A DNA stretch of 64,000 nt from Paramecium octaurelia (lineage: Eukaryota; Ciliophora; Oligohymenophorea; Peniculida; Parameciidae), in contig CAJJDP010000131.1 of the NCBI GenBank assembly GCA_905182995.1, positions 115,040 through 179,039 on the forward strand. The letters are read 5' to 3'. Below the pieces are notes generated by a model. That model was not told the DNA's origin, did no database searches, and saw only the letters and a list, made by a program, of their open reading frames with translations. Position numbers and translations under genes: made by a program. Below, piece by piece: positions 26,901 to 38,634 of this stretch (its first letter is position 1; each line of letters starts with the position of its first letter).

Positions 26901-29900
26901 ATAGCTTGGAGGCCAAAAATTATCAAATAATCTACCAAAAAATAATTGTTGTTATCTTAGTAGAAGTACATTATTAACAAAAATGAGCAATGATAAAATA
27001 GTNTCTATGTATGTCAATATAGTCTTTCTTTTTTTCAAGTTTTTTTTCAATAATTCAGGATTCTTTCTTACCACATAGTTGCTTCTTGCATCTCTGCTTT
27101 ACAAATCCTAATCATATAACATGGAGTGAGTATTCTCTTTATTTTGAATTTTACATTTAAATATATAAGTTGGCTTAATTCCTAATCCTTTCATTTCTAC
27201 ATTTCTTATCTCAAATTCAATATTCTCATTTTTAATTTAATCAAATGCTTATTCTGACAATGTTATTGTATCCTCCAACCCTGTAGAGCATACTCTACTT
27301 GTAGTATTTACAGTATCTCCAATTAAGGAGAATTAAGGCTTGTGATAACCTATGACTCCACTAATGGCTCCTCCATAATGGATTCCTATCTTCCCAACTA
27401 GTTGTTAACCTTAAGTACCCCACCTAGATGATATATATAAATTAATTACTATTTTGATCTAATGTAAGTCATCATCTATTCAGCCAAATTTAATGCCCTC
27501 TAAACAGGATCAACCTATGACAAATATGTTAATTCTTGTTCACACGCCTTCAATCCAGCTGAAGCCAAATAAGTTTTTCCAACTGTCTCAATCTTTTACA
27601 CTCCATAGATCTAACAATATTTATCAAAAGTTCTAAAAATGTCATCTAAAAATGGAATAATTTTATCCTTCTCTTCTATGACCATTTAATCAAAGTTGCA
27701 AATATCACAAAAGACTATTGCCACTAATCCTTAGTTTTAATGAATATTGTACTAATCAGCTAAATATTTGATAAGATACTATACTTTCATTTAATCTATC
27801 TCTGATAAATTTTGGCAATAGTATTCCGAGTATATCATTGATTTTATTATTTTGCTCTATGAAATTTAATTTGTTTTAAGCCTAATCTTCTTCTAATTGT
27901 ATATACTAATTATAATTACTATATTATTTTTACATAACTCTTTATAAAGTATTGAGATGCTGAAAATAGAACTATAAATTGCAATATTTATATTAAGAAG
28001 GAAACATTAGATTCATTCTCAATGATGTACCAAATAATGTAACCAATTATTGTGATTAGAGCTGAGCCCAAATAAGTTCTATAGTCATAGATGGGGTGAA
28101 ATTTAATGGATAATTTATACGTAATAAAATATTACATAACTAAAGCAGAACCAACATGTTCTTAAGTGTTTTAAGTAAATAGTATCGACAAAGTTGCAGC
28201 TGTTGCAATAATAAATTTAGCGTACTCTAAATAATGCTATCTATTTGTTGGTAATTGAATAAATGTAAACACAATAAACACAATAGCTTGGAGGCCAAAA
28301 ATTATCAAATAATCTACCAAAAAATAATTGTTGTTATCTTAGTAGAAGTACATTATTAACAAAAATGAGCAATGATAAAATAGTAATTAAAGACATTGAG
28401 CTGTTTATTTTTATTTCCATTATAAAATAGTCTATGCTTTATGAAATATTTCTTAAGTCCACTAACCAAATCTACTCTAATAGTTAGGCTCATTAAGTAA
28501 TACTAATAGTATTAGATAATTAATTACATTTTTGAATGCTCAAATCAACTTACTCAATATTGTCAAACAAATCATTTACTTTATTCTATAGAATAGTGAC
28601 AGTTTTCCTTTTTTAAGCTGGAGCGCTTATTAAATGAATATAATTTAAATAGGACAAAAACTCATCTTCACTTGTGGGTAGATTATTTAAACCATAATTT
28701 TATAGGTAATCTGATAAAATATTTGTTAATAACAAAAATGACACTCCTAAAATAATAGAAAACACTTCTTATATGCTTATCGGAATCTGCCATTCTTCAT
28801 TTTTTGAAGAGTCTACAATAGTGTAAATGTAAAAGACCAGTGGAAAAATGCATGAAGCTAATACTCGAAACTTCAATCCAAAATTTATTATTAAGTAGAG
28901 CCAATCACTAATGCTAATTGACATAAAGATATATAGGTAAAATCCTTCAAAATAGATATCATATTGAAATATGCATGAAATCAGTATCCCTTATAAAATA
29001 TTCTTGATTATAATTGTTATCTATATTTCAGTTTCTGATTAATGTTTAGAGTATTTTTAAAGTAGTAATGATTAGTCCTTATTGTATTATAGTTATTTTG
29101 AATCATCAAGAAATTAGTAATGTTAAATACCAAATAAAAAGAATTGATAAATGTAAAAATAGAATATGATTTCCACTAAATAATCCTATTAATCTAAAGT
29201 GTTCCATGTATAAAGAATTGATGAAAAGGTAAAATAAGAGATAAATGTGATTGTTTTATAGACAGTTTATTATTGTAATGATCGAAACAATATTTTTAGA
29301 AGAGGACTCTAAAAAAATAATAATCTATCTAACTCTTTGAAACCTTGAATAATTACATCTGTATTTGAATTAATTTACAATTCATTAAAGTAACATTTCT
29401 CATAAATTAATCTTTGTCTCAATGATAAACTCAATTTCTTAAAGAAATTCTTTCTGCTTACTTCTCCAAATATCTAATTTCTAAATAAACTAAATTCTTG
29501 CAATTATAAAATTTAAAGCTAACATCCATTAATACACCTTAACAAACTTTGATTCTCATATAATAAATTAATTGTTTTTCCAGATATACACCATAATTCT
29601 TAGACAATATTCAATTGATCTTGTGTTGCTTAATACAAAAATAACACTTTAGTAAAATTGAGCAATAATTTTAAATGATTTTTAAAGTAAGTATTGTCCA
29701 TGATTTATTAACATGTTGAATTGTTCAACATTACAACAACCTTTTTGGTTCTTGATCTTTCTTCAATATGATCTGTTTCAGTAGCTTTCTGGGCACTATG
29801 ATTAGATATTTTTATGAATTAAGTACTACTTATGCTGGCATGTGAAAACTAGTTCGAAAACTCTTCCAAGCATTATTTAAAGTAGGCTCTTAAATCTTCT

Positions 29901-32475
29901 TCGTTTTATTGATTGAAATGAAATATCAAATCATTCTATTACAACAATTCAGATTAGTATAAAATAGATGTAGCTGAAATTTCCTAATTTTAGGTATAAA
30001 TGAATAACTAATAGTCTGATTTTCTAATGTTTTTCATAAAATCTTGACAATCCTATTTTAATTCATAACTCAACCCAAATATTATGTTTAGTTTAAGTAA
30101 CTATTCCATCAGAGTATACAATTAACTTTCTGAAGTGTTACTCTCTGCAGAAGATAAATATAGATTAGCTTCTTTTTGACTCAAAAAACAATAATAATAG
30201 TAAATGTAATGTAATGAGTCTGATTGATGTTTCATTACCTTATCCTCTATACTTTCATTTTTTCTTACATTAGCTTCTCTCAAAAATAAAATGAATTGAT
30301 AATCAGCTTCTTGGAATTGGTCATCCATTTCGAATAACATGTAGAGTCTTTGATTTTGGATGTGTAGTTTAGTATTAACTAATTTAAATGTATAAAGTTC
30401 CTTGTTGATTTATACTATGTAATGTTATTGTTATCTATTGAATATGATTATAATAATACTAAACATTGTTTACACAGATGAATTCATAACCCATAATTTT
30501 GGCCATATTTACTTACTTTTAATCAAGTAAACCTAGATATTTGTTCTTTACTTTCTATTCTTTTTTTTCTGTTATCAATAATTTTGAGAATGCAAGATGA
30601 TTCATAGCCAATTGTAAAAATAAAGGATTTAGATCATTTTTAGAAGTATTTTGAATCATGGATTTGTATAGAGTATTTTCATCAATTAAATATTTGTCTT
30701 ATCTTGATTGATCCTTAGATGATTGATATATTTTTGAACTCTTTTATTGATTAGATTAACGTTAAGCTGTCAGATGATCTCCAATCTCTTAATTCTCAAA
30801 TATATTCTTGTCATGTTAAGTTTATTCTTACAAAATCAGTTGTCCTTAATTTACATTCAGTTCAGATTTATAATCTTATTAATAATCGCGTGTAAATCTA
30901 CATTCTACTGATTTAGGAAGTTAATTAACTACACATTCTCTTTGGCTGAACAAAATCTCAGAACTTGAACTTTACATATCATAATTTAAGACTTAAGAAT
31001 TCAATTAATTGTTTATTGGTTCTAAGTTAATAATAATAATATACTTACCTTAATCTTGTTTACTCAGACCTTTCTCAGCAATTGCCAAAAACTGTAAGAA
31101 TTTCTACTCTTCAAAATCACAATATTAACTATTAAAGATGATTCGTTTAAGTTTAAAGGACTATTCTATAAATGCTTCTACACTAAGTGTGAGATATTGC
31201 TTTTCTAAATATTTATCAATATGACAAGACATAATTTATTTTTAATCAATCGTGCCTATTATTTGCAATTAAAATAATCCACAAATATTATAATAGATCT
31301 TAAAGAAATGAGGAACCATTAATATTAAATAGATACAATTATCCAATATAATTTGTGTTATCGATCTCAATTCATACAAGTATTCGTTCTGATTGAAGAC
31401 AATGATTTATATCTATGAAATGATATATACAAATATTTACAATCATAATTAAGCAAATCACTAAGTAAAATCCAAAAAATTAATGATTATCAAATCTCAA
31501 TTTCCCTTATAGTTTTGTATAGCAAAAACAGCTGTTGCCCACTTTTACAACAATACCAAGAATCCAAGGTGTGGCCAATAGTTTCTCTTGACAAAATATA
31601 AAATTTTCAAATCCTAGCATCTTAGATTAAGGATCTTTTTTTAATTGAAAAAATCCTTTTATTTAAGAATTCTGTTCATGAAATACGATATTTCCAGTCA
31701 AAGACTTTTTAAATTGAGCCAATGTTTATGAATCAGCTAAAACTATAGATTCATATTTTACATCTATTTTAGACCACTGGCTTTCGAACAGTCGATTATG
31801 AATAATCACATAATTATTATTAAACACAGAAATTTTCATCGTTACAATGCAACACTATGATATCACATGGTGCTATTTCATTTCTTTGTAATAAAATGAC
31901 ATCTCCTATTTTAATATCTTCAGCATTTTGGGCTTTAATTAAATTCATTTTATCCTTTTCCATTTTTTTCAACTTCTCATTTAATGGTATTTTAGTTGTA
32001 GTTTAAATCAAATCTTTTGGAAATATGCTTGGAACCAGCTTTTTAAATTGAATAATCAATGGATCAGTTTCCATGATTTAGATTTGTTATAATTTCAAAG
32101 CCATATCTTTATAAATTAAAGGACTCATTTAATTGTATTTCTTAACATTTTCAGATGCTTTGATATTTTTGTTACTTTATTGTTATTTGTATTGGATTTA
32201 TTAAAATGGAATGGAATCATTTGCTACATTGATAGATATTGTATATTACATAGAATTGATCTGGAAATTCCTTTCTTTTGACTCTGTGCATACTCAATTT
32301 TCTTATTTTAAGAATTCTTCTCAAGCTATGACTTACTCTTTAATTTTTAATTGCTCTCACTTTAATCTTACTAATCTAACCTTTCCTTTATTTTAGAAAT
32401 AATTTCCTTATTAATAATACATTCATCCCACTACTTAATAATTTTTGCCTCTTACTCTTTTATCATTTTATCCAT
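23943..32475 (-). CDS. Guanylyl cyclase with N-terminal P4-ATPase-like half (ciliate/apicomplexan type)
   Basis: A minus-strand gene that, without the duplicated 1381 bases, would encode about 2350 residues, the size of the known Paramecium guanylyl cyclase class. C-terminal half: a first cyclase domain (about 26,400-25,750: VFCDICNF, KIETVGKTYLASAG, IGIHYGGAISGVIGY, FSLIGDTVNTTSR) and a second (about 24,560-24,000: ILFADIAGFTEYSS, YTIGDCYVAIG, MRIGIHTGSVFGG), each preceded by membrane segments. Asp residues for metal are in the second domain (FADI, GD); Glu in KIETVG is the guanine-selecting residue. N-terminal half (about 32,100-29,400) aligns with P4-ATPases (IKIGDVILLQRNEIAPCDIIVL; ATPWILGIVVKVG), but its catalytic motifs look lost. 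A 26-nt intron (GTGGGG...AACTAG) is visible in the first cyclase domain. The 5' end is uncertain: ATG 32475 is the most distal, and a frame change near 31,870 is unexplained. Confidence 0.82.
25622..27002. repeat. 1381-base block, first copy of a tandem duplication inside the cyclase gene
   Basis: Repeated at 27004-28384 (offset 1382) with no difference noticed. It covers the first cyclase domain and preceding membrane region. Confidence 0.93.
27003..27003. other. Single unresolved base at the duplication junction
   Basis: One N separates the two copies of the 1381-base block. A contig end overlapping the next contig start, left unmerged, explains this best. Confidence 0.9.
27004..28384. repeat. 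1381-base block, second copy
   Basis: Matches 25622-27002 base for base as far as I compared, including introns and noncoding positions. After 28384 the sequence continues uniquely (TAATTAAAGACATTGAGC). Confidence 0.93.
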
Positions 32476-32496
32476 TTTTCGTATTTTTAAACAATT

Positions 32497-32685
32497 ATGG
32501 AAATCAACCAGCCACCCTTGTAATATTAAGGGAATCGCCACAAAATACAAAGGCAAAGTAGAAAAAGCTTATAATATAAGAAGTAAAAAGTAGAAGATGT
32601 TATCCTTAATTACTCTCCAAGGAAAAAGAAAAGTATAATTAGCCCTCTAAATTTTATTTTCATTTTCTAGAAATCCATCAGATGA
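32497..32685 (+). CDS. Small basic protein, uncertain
   Basis: ATG-to-TGA frame in the ciliate code, MEINQPPLQYQGNRHKIQRQ..., with NYSPRKKK. A 38-nt GT...TTCTAG stretch near the end could be an intron, in which case the C-terminus would change. Its ATG is 21 bases from the most distal possible start of the cyclase gene, which argues that one of the two starts is wrong. Confidence 0.35.
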
Positions 32686-32811
32686 AACTGTCTCACCATT
32701 TCTAAATTGAATCTTATTAACTATATAAATAGTACTTGATATGTATTTTTTCTCATTTCATTATTATGCCTATAATTCAGGAATAATTATTTCATTTTAA
32801 TTTATAACAGA

Positions 32812-33707
32812 ATGTCAATCAATTAAGAACTTAGTTTTGATTTCAAATCTCAAGTCAATTTTGATAATGACCCCCAACAATCCCACTATTCCAATTTTGC
32901 AGAACAATGGCAAGAGAAAATCTCTAGTCTATAGCAAAACATTTAGGAAATGCAACAACAAAAAGAAGACGTCAAGAATGCATTATTATAAGCATAATCA
33001 AGAATCAAAAATAAGAAGTCATACATAGATGAACCAAAAATGCAATAAGTGGAAACGAGAACCTTGGAAACCAATCTACCTATTTAGAACACCTCAATCA
33101 ATCATTTACTAAATGAATCTATCAACACATAAGAATTTCAAACTCCAATTAATTAAATCAATTAAGTCACAAACATCAGATAATAACCAATTGCAACATT
33201 TCTAATGGATATTAGATTGAATGATATCTACCTATAAAATTTTATAGACTTAGGCATTTATGATAATGTAAGTCTTTTGAAATCATTGCCTGCTCAAAAT
33301 AAATGCAAATTTCTATTGAACAAATATGGTATTGATAAACTAGGATATCAAAGAAGAATCTTAGCTAAATTAGATGAAGGTATTATTGTATTCAATTAAC
33401 TTTAGAAATGGGTTTATTTTCAAAAAAAGGTTTACTGTTAAATATTGAATACTGTTAGGAATAAATTCCAAATATTGAAGAATGGTTAAAATCTATTAAT
33501 CAATCAAAATATTATCCAAATTTTCTATTGGCAGGTTATGACAACTTTGCCTATTTGATTTATCAAGAGTAAAGTCAATACAAATTAAAAGTTCAAGATT
33601 TTAAAGACTCTTTTTATATAGAAAGTGAATAAGATAGATAATTGCTTATTGCACACATAGTGATTAGTATTAGTACATTCTCTATTTATTAGTTTGTGAT
33701 AAGATGA
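32812..33707 (+). CDS. SAM-domain protein (probably two SAM domains)
   Basis: 289 residues after removing one 26-nt intron (GTATTATTGT...ACTTTAG); 896 - 26 = 870 bases. N-terminus MSINQELSFDFKSQV, then a coiled-coil segment (WQEKISSLQQNIQEMQQQKE). Two SAM-like helical bundles follow: FLMDIRLNDIYLQNFIDLGI with KYGIDKLGYQRRILAKLDE, and EEWLKSINQSKYYPNFLLAG with FYIESEQDRQLLIAHI. The first has the classic end 'L-ID-LG-R-ILA-I' form of a SAM helix 5. SAM domains oligomerise or bind partners; no catalytic part is present. Confidence 0.7.
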
Positions 33708-33840
33708 TGAACTGTGATTTATGGACTGTTTAGGGAATAAAAAAGAAATAATAGGAATCAGATTTTAATTTAGTATAATGCACTCTACCTTCAAATTAAT
33801 GTTTGATCTTTTGAATAATATATAATTAATTAATTTATGT

Positions 33841-34471
33841 TCATTTATAATAATGATTCCTTTTTATTAAATCTATTATCTCTTAATTTTCATAGAGTTA
33901 ACTCAAATCCTGAATAGATTTTCCATTTCTTGTTGTTACATTTAATTTTGCACCGAATTTCAATAGGAGCTTAAACAATGATACATTTTGTTTCTTGATA
34001 GCTATGTGGATAGGGTAGAATCCTTTCTAAAAATGATTTTGATATGATTACTTCATCAGCTGAATTGATTAGAGAGACATCAAATGATTTATCTTAAAAT
34101 AATAATAATAGACCCTTGATATCACAATTCTAAACTAAATTAAAGAATGATTTCTATTCTGGAGTCAAATCTATAATTTTATACTTTTCAACCAATTATT
34201 CGATATTTGCCTTTGATTCTATTAATCTTGAGGACATGTAATCAGTAACATCTTCTATTTCCATATTTTAAATTGAGTTTTATTTGCAATATTATGGATT
34301 TAAAATACTGGATTGTCTTTTGAACGATTTGGTTTTTTTGGTAATTCTCTTTTAAGGTTCCATCTTATGAAGCATTTGAAGATATGGTTTAGAAGTTTAG
34401 CTTTTCTTTGTTAGATCGTTGATGGATGGATCAACTAAATAAGTTCCGTTAAATAATTTTGAAACATTCAT
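33841..34471 (-). CDS. Ankyrin-repeat protein
   Basis: 201 residues after removal of a 25-nt intron (GTAATCATAT...TTTTTAG); 631 - 25 = 606 bases. The N-terminus is basic (MNVSKLFNGTYLVDPSIND, KKTKSFKRQ). The C-terminal half carries ankyrin repeats: GLLLLFQDKSFDVSLINSAD, then KGFYPIHIAIKKQNVSLFKL with LLKFGAKLNVTTRNGKSIQD. A protein-binding role is likely. An internal Met at 34264 is an alternative start, in which case the overlap with the upstream gene disappears. Confidence 0.75.
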
Positions 34472-34935
34472 TTTAGTCCTCAAACATTATTTCCTATTTA
34501 TTTTATAGATCATACAATTGTTCTTCTATTTAATAGAAGTTTACGTCGTTTTGATAGGATTTATTTTCTGATTTTTCGTTAAAATATGAATTCTTTGGTA
34601 TTTGATGCGTTTTAATCTTTTGATTACAGAATTTATTATACTTTTGATAATATTTATTAAGCTTATTCCTATTCGATCCTACTTGTAGAAGGTTAGGAAT
34701 AGAAATCGTTAAGAATAGATAGATCTGAATTCTTCAATTTGCTCATTTTGACTAAATTCATTTGAACTATTCTTTAATCTATGACTCCTGACTTTAAATA
34801 ATCTTGAAGTGCTTATTTGCTCATTTTATACATGATATTGTCACTAAAATGAAACTTTTTCTTATTTTCAGTTTCTATTGATGTGTTTATTTATGTTTTA
34901 ACACTTTTACTAGTTAATCTTGGCAAAGAATACAT
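34431..34935 (-). CDS. Uncharacterised protein, 3' end overlapping the ankyrin gene
   Basis: MYSLPRLTSKSVKTQ start, charged Gln/Ser-rich product (MYKMSKQALQDYLKSG, MNLVKMSKLKNSDLS). If the 25-nt GTATAATAAA...CAAAAG segment is spliced, the frame continues through YQIEEQLYDLQNKQEIM to a TGA at 34431-34433, 41 bases inside the ankyrin gene. If unspliced, it stops at 34510. No domain is recognised. Confidence 0.5.
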
Positions 34936-35125
34936 TTGTTTAGATAATAAATAATTATTTATTATTAGAATATTTAACAAAGAATGCCTTGAACTATTAA
35001 TCTTATTTTCAACAATTAATCTAAAAATAAAAGTATACAATTGCATTCATTTGTTTGCTAATAAATAAAATCACAATTATACATAATAATATAATAAATC
35101 TAGGTATAATAATATAATTATAAGT

Positions 35126-36579
35126 ATGGGTGCAACTTGTTCCAATATGAAAAACCAAAATGTATTTAACATTATGGAACTCCCTTATAAGTACAACTAT
35201 GATAAAAGACTTAGTATTCATGTGATGGCATATATCTGGTCTGATAATGGACATAATTTATTTGATTATGAGAGTGATTCCCTTGTCAGAAAATCTATTG
35301 ACTTTGATTTCTAAGGTATTTCCCATAAATATATAAGGAAGAGTGGTTCAATTAGACAGAGACATCTTGGCTTTAACCAAAAATGTAAATTTGCCCCCAT
35401 AATCATTACAAAGGAAGTAGTAAGGAATTAAAGAGAAATCTTTGAGTTTCGCAGTAATCAGAAATCAATTGAATTATACAATTCTAAACTTGAAAATGCA
35501 TTCTGGAAAGTCATCAGACCATTATAGGCATCAGATCTACCCACTTTGGACCGTCAAAAATTAGTGATAAATACAACAATAAAATTAGGAAGAGTCAAAT
35601 TGACAGTTCTTGATTATAGTTTTGCTTATGAATATGATGATGGAGGAGTCCCAGATGAATTGGATGAAAAAAATAAATTAAATGATAGTGGATGTGTAGA
35701 TGGATAAGTGTAATGCAGGTTTTGTTTAAGTAAACTGGCAACACTTGAAAATCCTTTCATAAGTCCTTGCAAATGCATTGGTTCCATCAAATACATCCAC
35801 TTAAAGTGTTTATAGAGTTGGATAAATAGCCAATTAAAAACTAAAGCCTAAAATGGTGTAACACTATATTATTGGAAAAGTATGAAATGTGAACTATGTA
35901 AATCAATGTACAAAAGTAATGGTTAATTTAACCTTTTATAGCTTCCTTTAAGTTTAAGTAGATTCAATATAACATATGCGATATTAATAAACCTAAAGAG
36001 CCTTATTTGTTATTGTAAATTAATCACAGTGATAAAAACAAAGAATAGGGTTTATATGTAATTGATGTCAAAACAAGAGACACCATTAAAATAGGCAGAA
36101 CATAAGATTGCGATATAAAATTACATGATATTTCAGTCTCGAGACATCATGCCAGCATACTAGTTAACCATTAAGAATAATCTTTTTATATTGAAGATAA
36201 TTGTTCAAAATTTGGAACTTTGGTTTTAGCATAAGAAGAAGATTTGTAGATATAATTGAATTCCCCGAAAAGAGTAGCTCTACAAGTAGGAAGGATAGTA
36301 ATTGTTGTAACCATAGAAAAAAAGATAAATAAAAAGAAGTAAATTTATGATGTGAATGTTAGAATAAACAAATATAGAGTGCCTGCGTAATTTGAAGTAT
36401 TTAGGTAAATTAAATAACATGAAGATGAAGAGGAAGTGCAATCTGCTGACCAGTAATAATAGTCAGATGTTGAAGATATTTTAATAAATGATCCAGCATT
36501 TGATAGAGATTAAGATATGAGTAAATTTAAAAACATGAACTTTTTAACTGGAAGCATTATTTAAAGAGAGTAATAGTGA
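35126..36579 (+). CDS. RING-CH (MARCH-type) and FHA domain protein with N-myristoylation signal
   Basis: 477 residues after removing a 20-nt intron (GTTAATTTAA...TTATAG); 1454 - 20 = 1434 bases. It starts MGATCSN, a good N-myristoylation plus palmitoylation site. A RING-CH zinc finger lies at about residues 197-265: CRFCLSK, SPCKCIGSIKYIHLKCLQSW, CELCKSMY, i.e. C4HC3 spacing with His at the fourth ligand pair typical of MARCH E3 ligases. An FHA domain follows at about residues 320-390: IKIGR, SVSRHHASI, IEDNCSKFGT, the phosphothreonine-binding core. The C-terminus is acidic. There are no membrane helices, unlike most MARCH proteins. Inferred role: an E3 ligase at the membrane that reads phosphorylated partners. 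Stop lies 25 bases from the stop of the convergent kinase gene. Confidence 0.85.
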
Positions 36580-36604
36580 TTTGATATCTTATATTGATAA
36601 TGTT

Positions 36605-38222
36605 TCAAATCTTCTTTTATTATTTTTTCAAAGCTATTTTTTTTTTCGCTTTTTTTGATAAATACAAAAGTTTAACCACAATTTTCAAGGCCATCTAGAT
36701 ATTTAAACTAGTCAAGGCAGATTTGATATCCATTTCAGTAACATCCACATATTGGATATATTCATTCTGCAATGGTTATTTACCAAAATCAGTCAACCAA
36801 TCATCTAAAATAATTTAATCTATTTTATATCTCTTTTCAGGATTCTTCTCCAGCATTCCTTATAGTAATTTAAGAATTGAAGGATGAAATCCAGTTGGTT
36901 AAGGGTAAGGAGGACTGTCCTCTAATATTTATTATCTTAATTCCATTGATTTTTAACTTGGAAAGGGTAGTTTACCATAAACCATCTAATATAAAGTCAC
37001 TCCTCCTGCCCATATATCAACAGGTTTTCCATCGAAATTCTATCCTTGAATAATATTTGATAATGAAATACCTTTAAATACTTCTGGTGCCAAATAAGCT
37101 TGAGTGCCAGTTTAATTGGAGATTCTCCCATCTTATCCATCTTCCATAATATGTGAAACTCCAAAATCAGCTATTTTCAATTAATCTTGAATATTGACTA
37201 ATAAATTCTCAGGTTTGATGTCTCTATGTATAACATTAACACATTCATGTACTTAATTAAATTTAATTTAAAATACAATAATCTAATCCTTTAATGAAAT
37301 CACTAAAGTAATGTCTACATTATTCTTCGGTCAATCTTGAATTGATATTTTTATCATCGATTTCATCCAAAATATTGGATGTCTATTTATTCTTTTTAAA
37401 AAACCCTTTACTAAGAATACTACCCTTTCCCATAAATTCCATAACTAGGTACAACTTATCTTATTTAGGATCATCAATGACTTCATACAATTGAACTACA
37501 TTAGTGTGCGAGATCTATGATGAATATTTTATAAATCCTACTTTTTTCATAATTGCAATTTCTCTTTCCAACATTGTATATGCATTTGATTTAGATAAAA
37601 GTTTCTTTTTTAGTTTTTTTTTGTTTGCTATCTTAATTGCCTAGAAATAAAACAGATATCAATACAAATTATTCTCCCTTAAAATTCTGAGCCTTTTTTA
37701 CTTTACCAAATGCTCCCTGACCCAAGTTTTCAATTACTGTGTATTAATTAATTTATGCCATTCCTTCAACATTTATACTTTTTTCCAGACGAGATGTCTA
37801 TACAACTTCGAGTGTGTTCTAAACAGCTAAAGATTTGCGAGGCTTGAGTCTTTGGGAGCTCAACATCTGAGATTCCTTAATGTTGAGATATTTTTCCATT
37901 GAAAGTTCAGCTTTCTAGATATATTGAATATAGAGACTTCCATCTTTTAAGATGATCTAACAAAGTGTATGAGATTTGTTTGAGCATATTCAATAAATGG
38001 TTTCTTTATACCAGGGGATTTAGAAATAACTCCACTAACACGCATCGGAGTTGTATTCACCTTTTTCGGTTTATTACGAATCATTTCAATGAGATTAGTT
38101 TAAAACTTGAGTTTATTCTTTTGCGACACCATGGTCGTATCCTCTAATCTATTGTTAAATTCACTTTAGTCAGCTTTTACTTTATCATTTTCTAAAGACT
38201 TCTCTTAAAATAGAGATAGCAT
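36605..38222 (-). CDS. CaMKK-like serine/threonine protein kinase
   Basis: Reads from MLSLFQEKSLEND at 38222 through a basic leader (MIRNKPKKVNTTPMRVSGV) to a full kinase domain: ENLGQGAFGKVKKA, AIKIANKK, EVIDDP...[44 protein letters not shown], and PVDIWAGGVTLYQMVYGKLPF. The VIDDP, DFGVSHIME and inserted-loop arrangement resemble the CaMKK/LKB1-activating kinase group. Several introns are visible, including 23 nt (GTCTCTATAT...TATCTAG) in front of the kinase domain. The start is the most upstream in-frame Met I could reach; an upstream MGSGLSNNQ reading (38289) would need an unrecognised splice. Ends at TGA 36605-36607. Confidence 0.8.
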
Positions 38223-38634
38223 TCTAGACTCTAGAAATTACACCATACCTAAAGTTATTGACTTGATTGTTAGACAGTCCACTTCCCATTTTATTTAACA
38301 ATTAATTAATCACATTTTACATCCACTTTCTTTAGTTGAAAACGAGATATTACACATAGTATTTCGAACTACCAACCAATTAACCCAAAAAATTACTATC
38401 ACATCAGAACTACTTAGAACATTCACTAACAATGTACCTGCAAACTTAAGAATACTAATAATTAAACACAGGATACATTATTAATTTATTGGTGTGAATT
38501 AATGTCTGATAGTCAACATATAAGAATTAAAAGAATAATATTTAATTTTACAACCATATATGAAGAATAATCATATAATGATCTGAAAAGAAACCGAAAA
38601 TATTAGACATTAATATTCATTTTATGAATAGGAT
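38223..38634. other. Intergenic region
   Basis: About 400 AT-rich bases. The left part may contain an upstream exon of the kinase gene (possible start MGSGLSNNQVNN at 38289). Otherwise no gene is seen. Confidence 0.4.
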
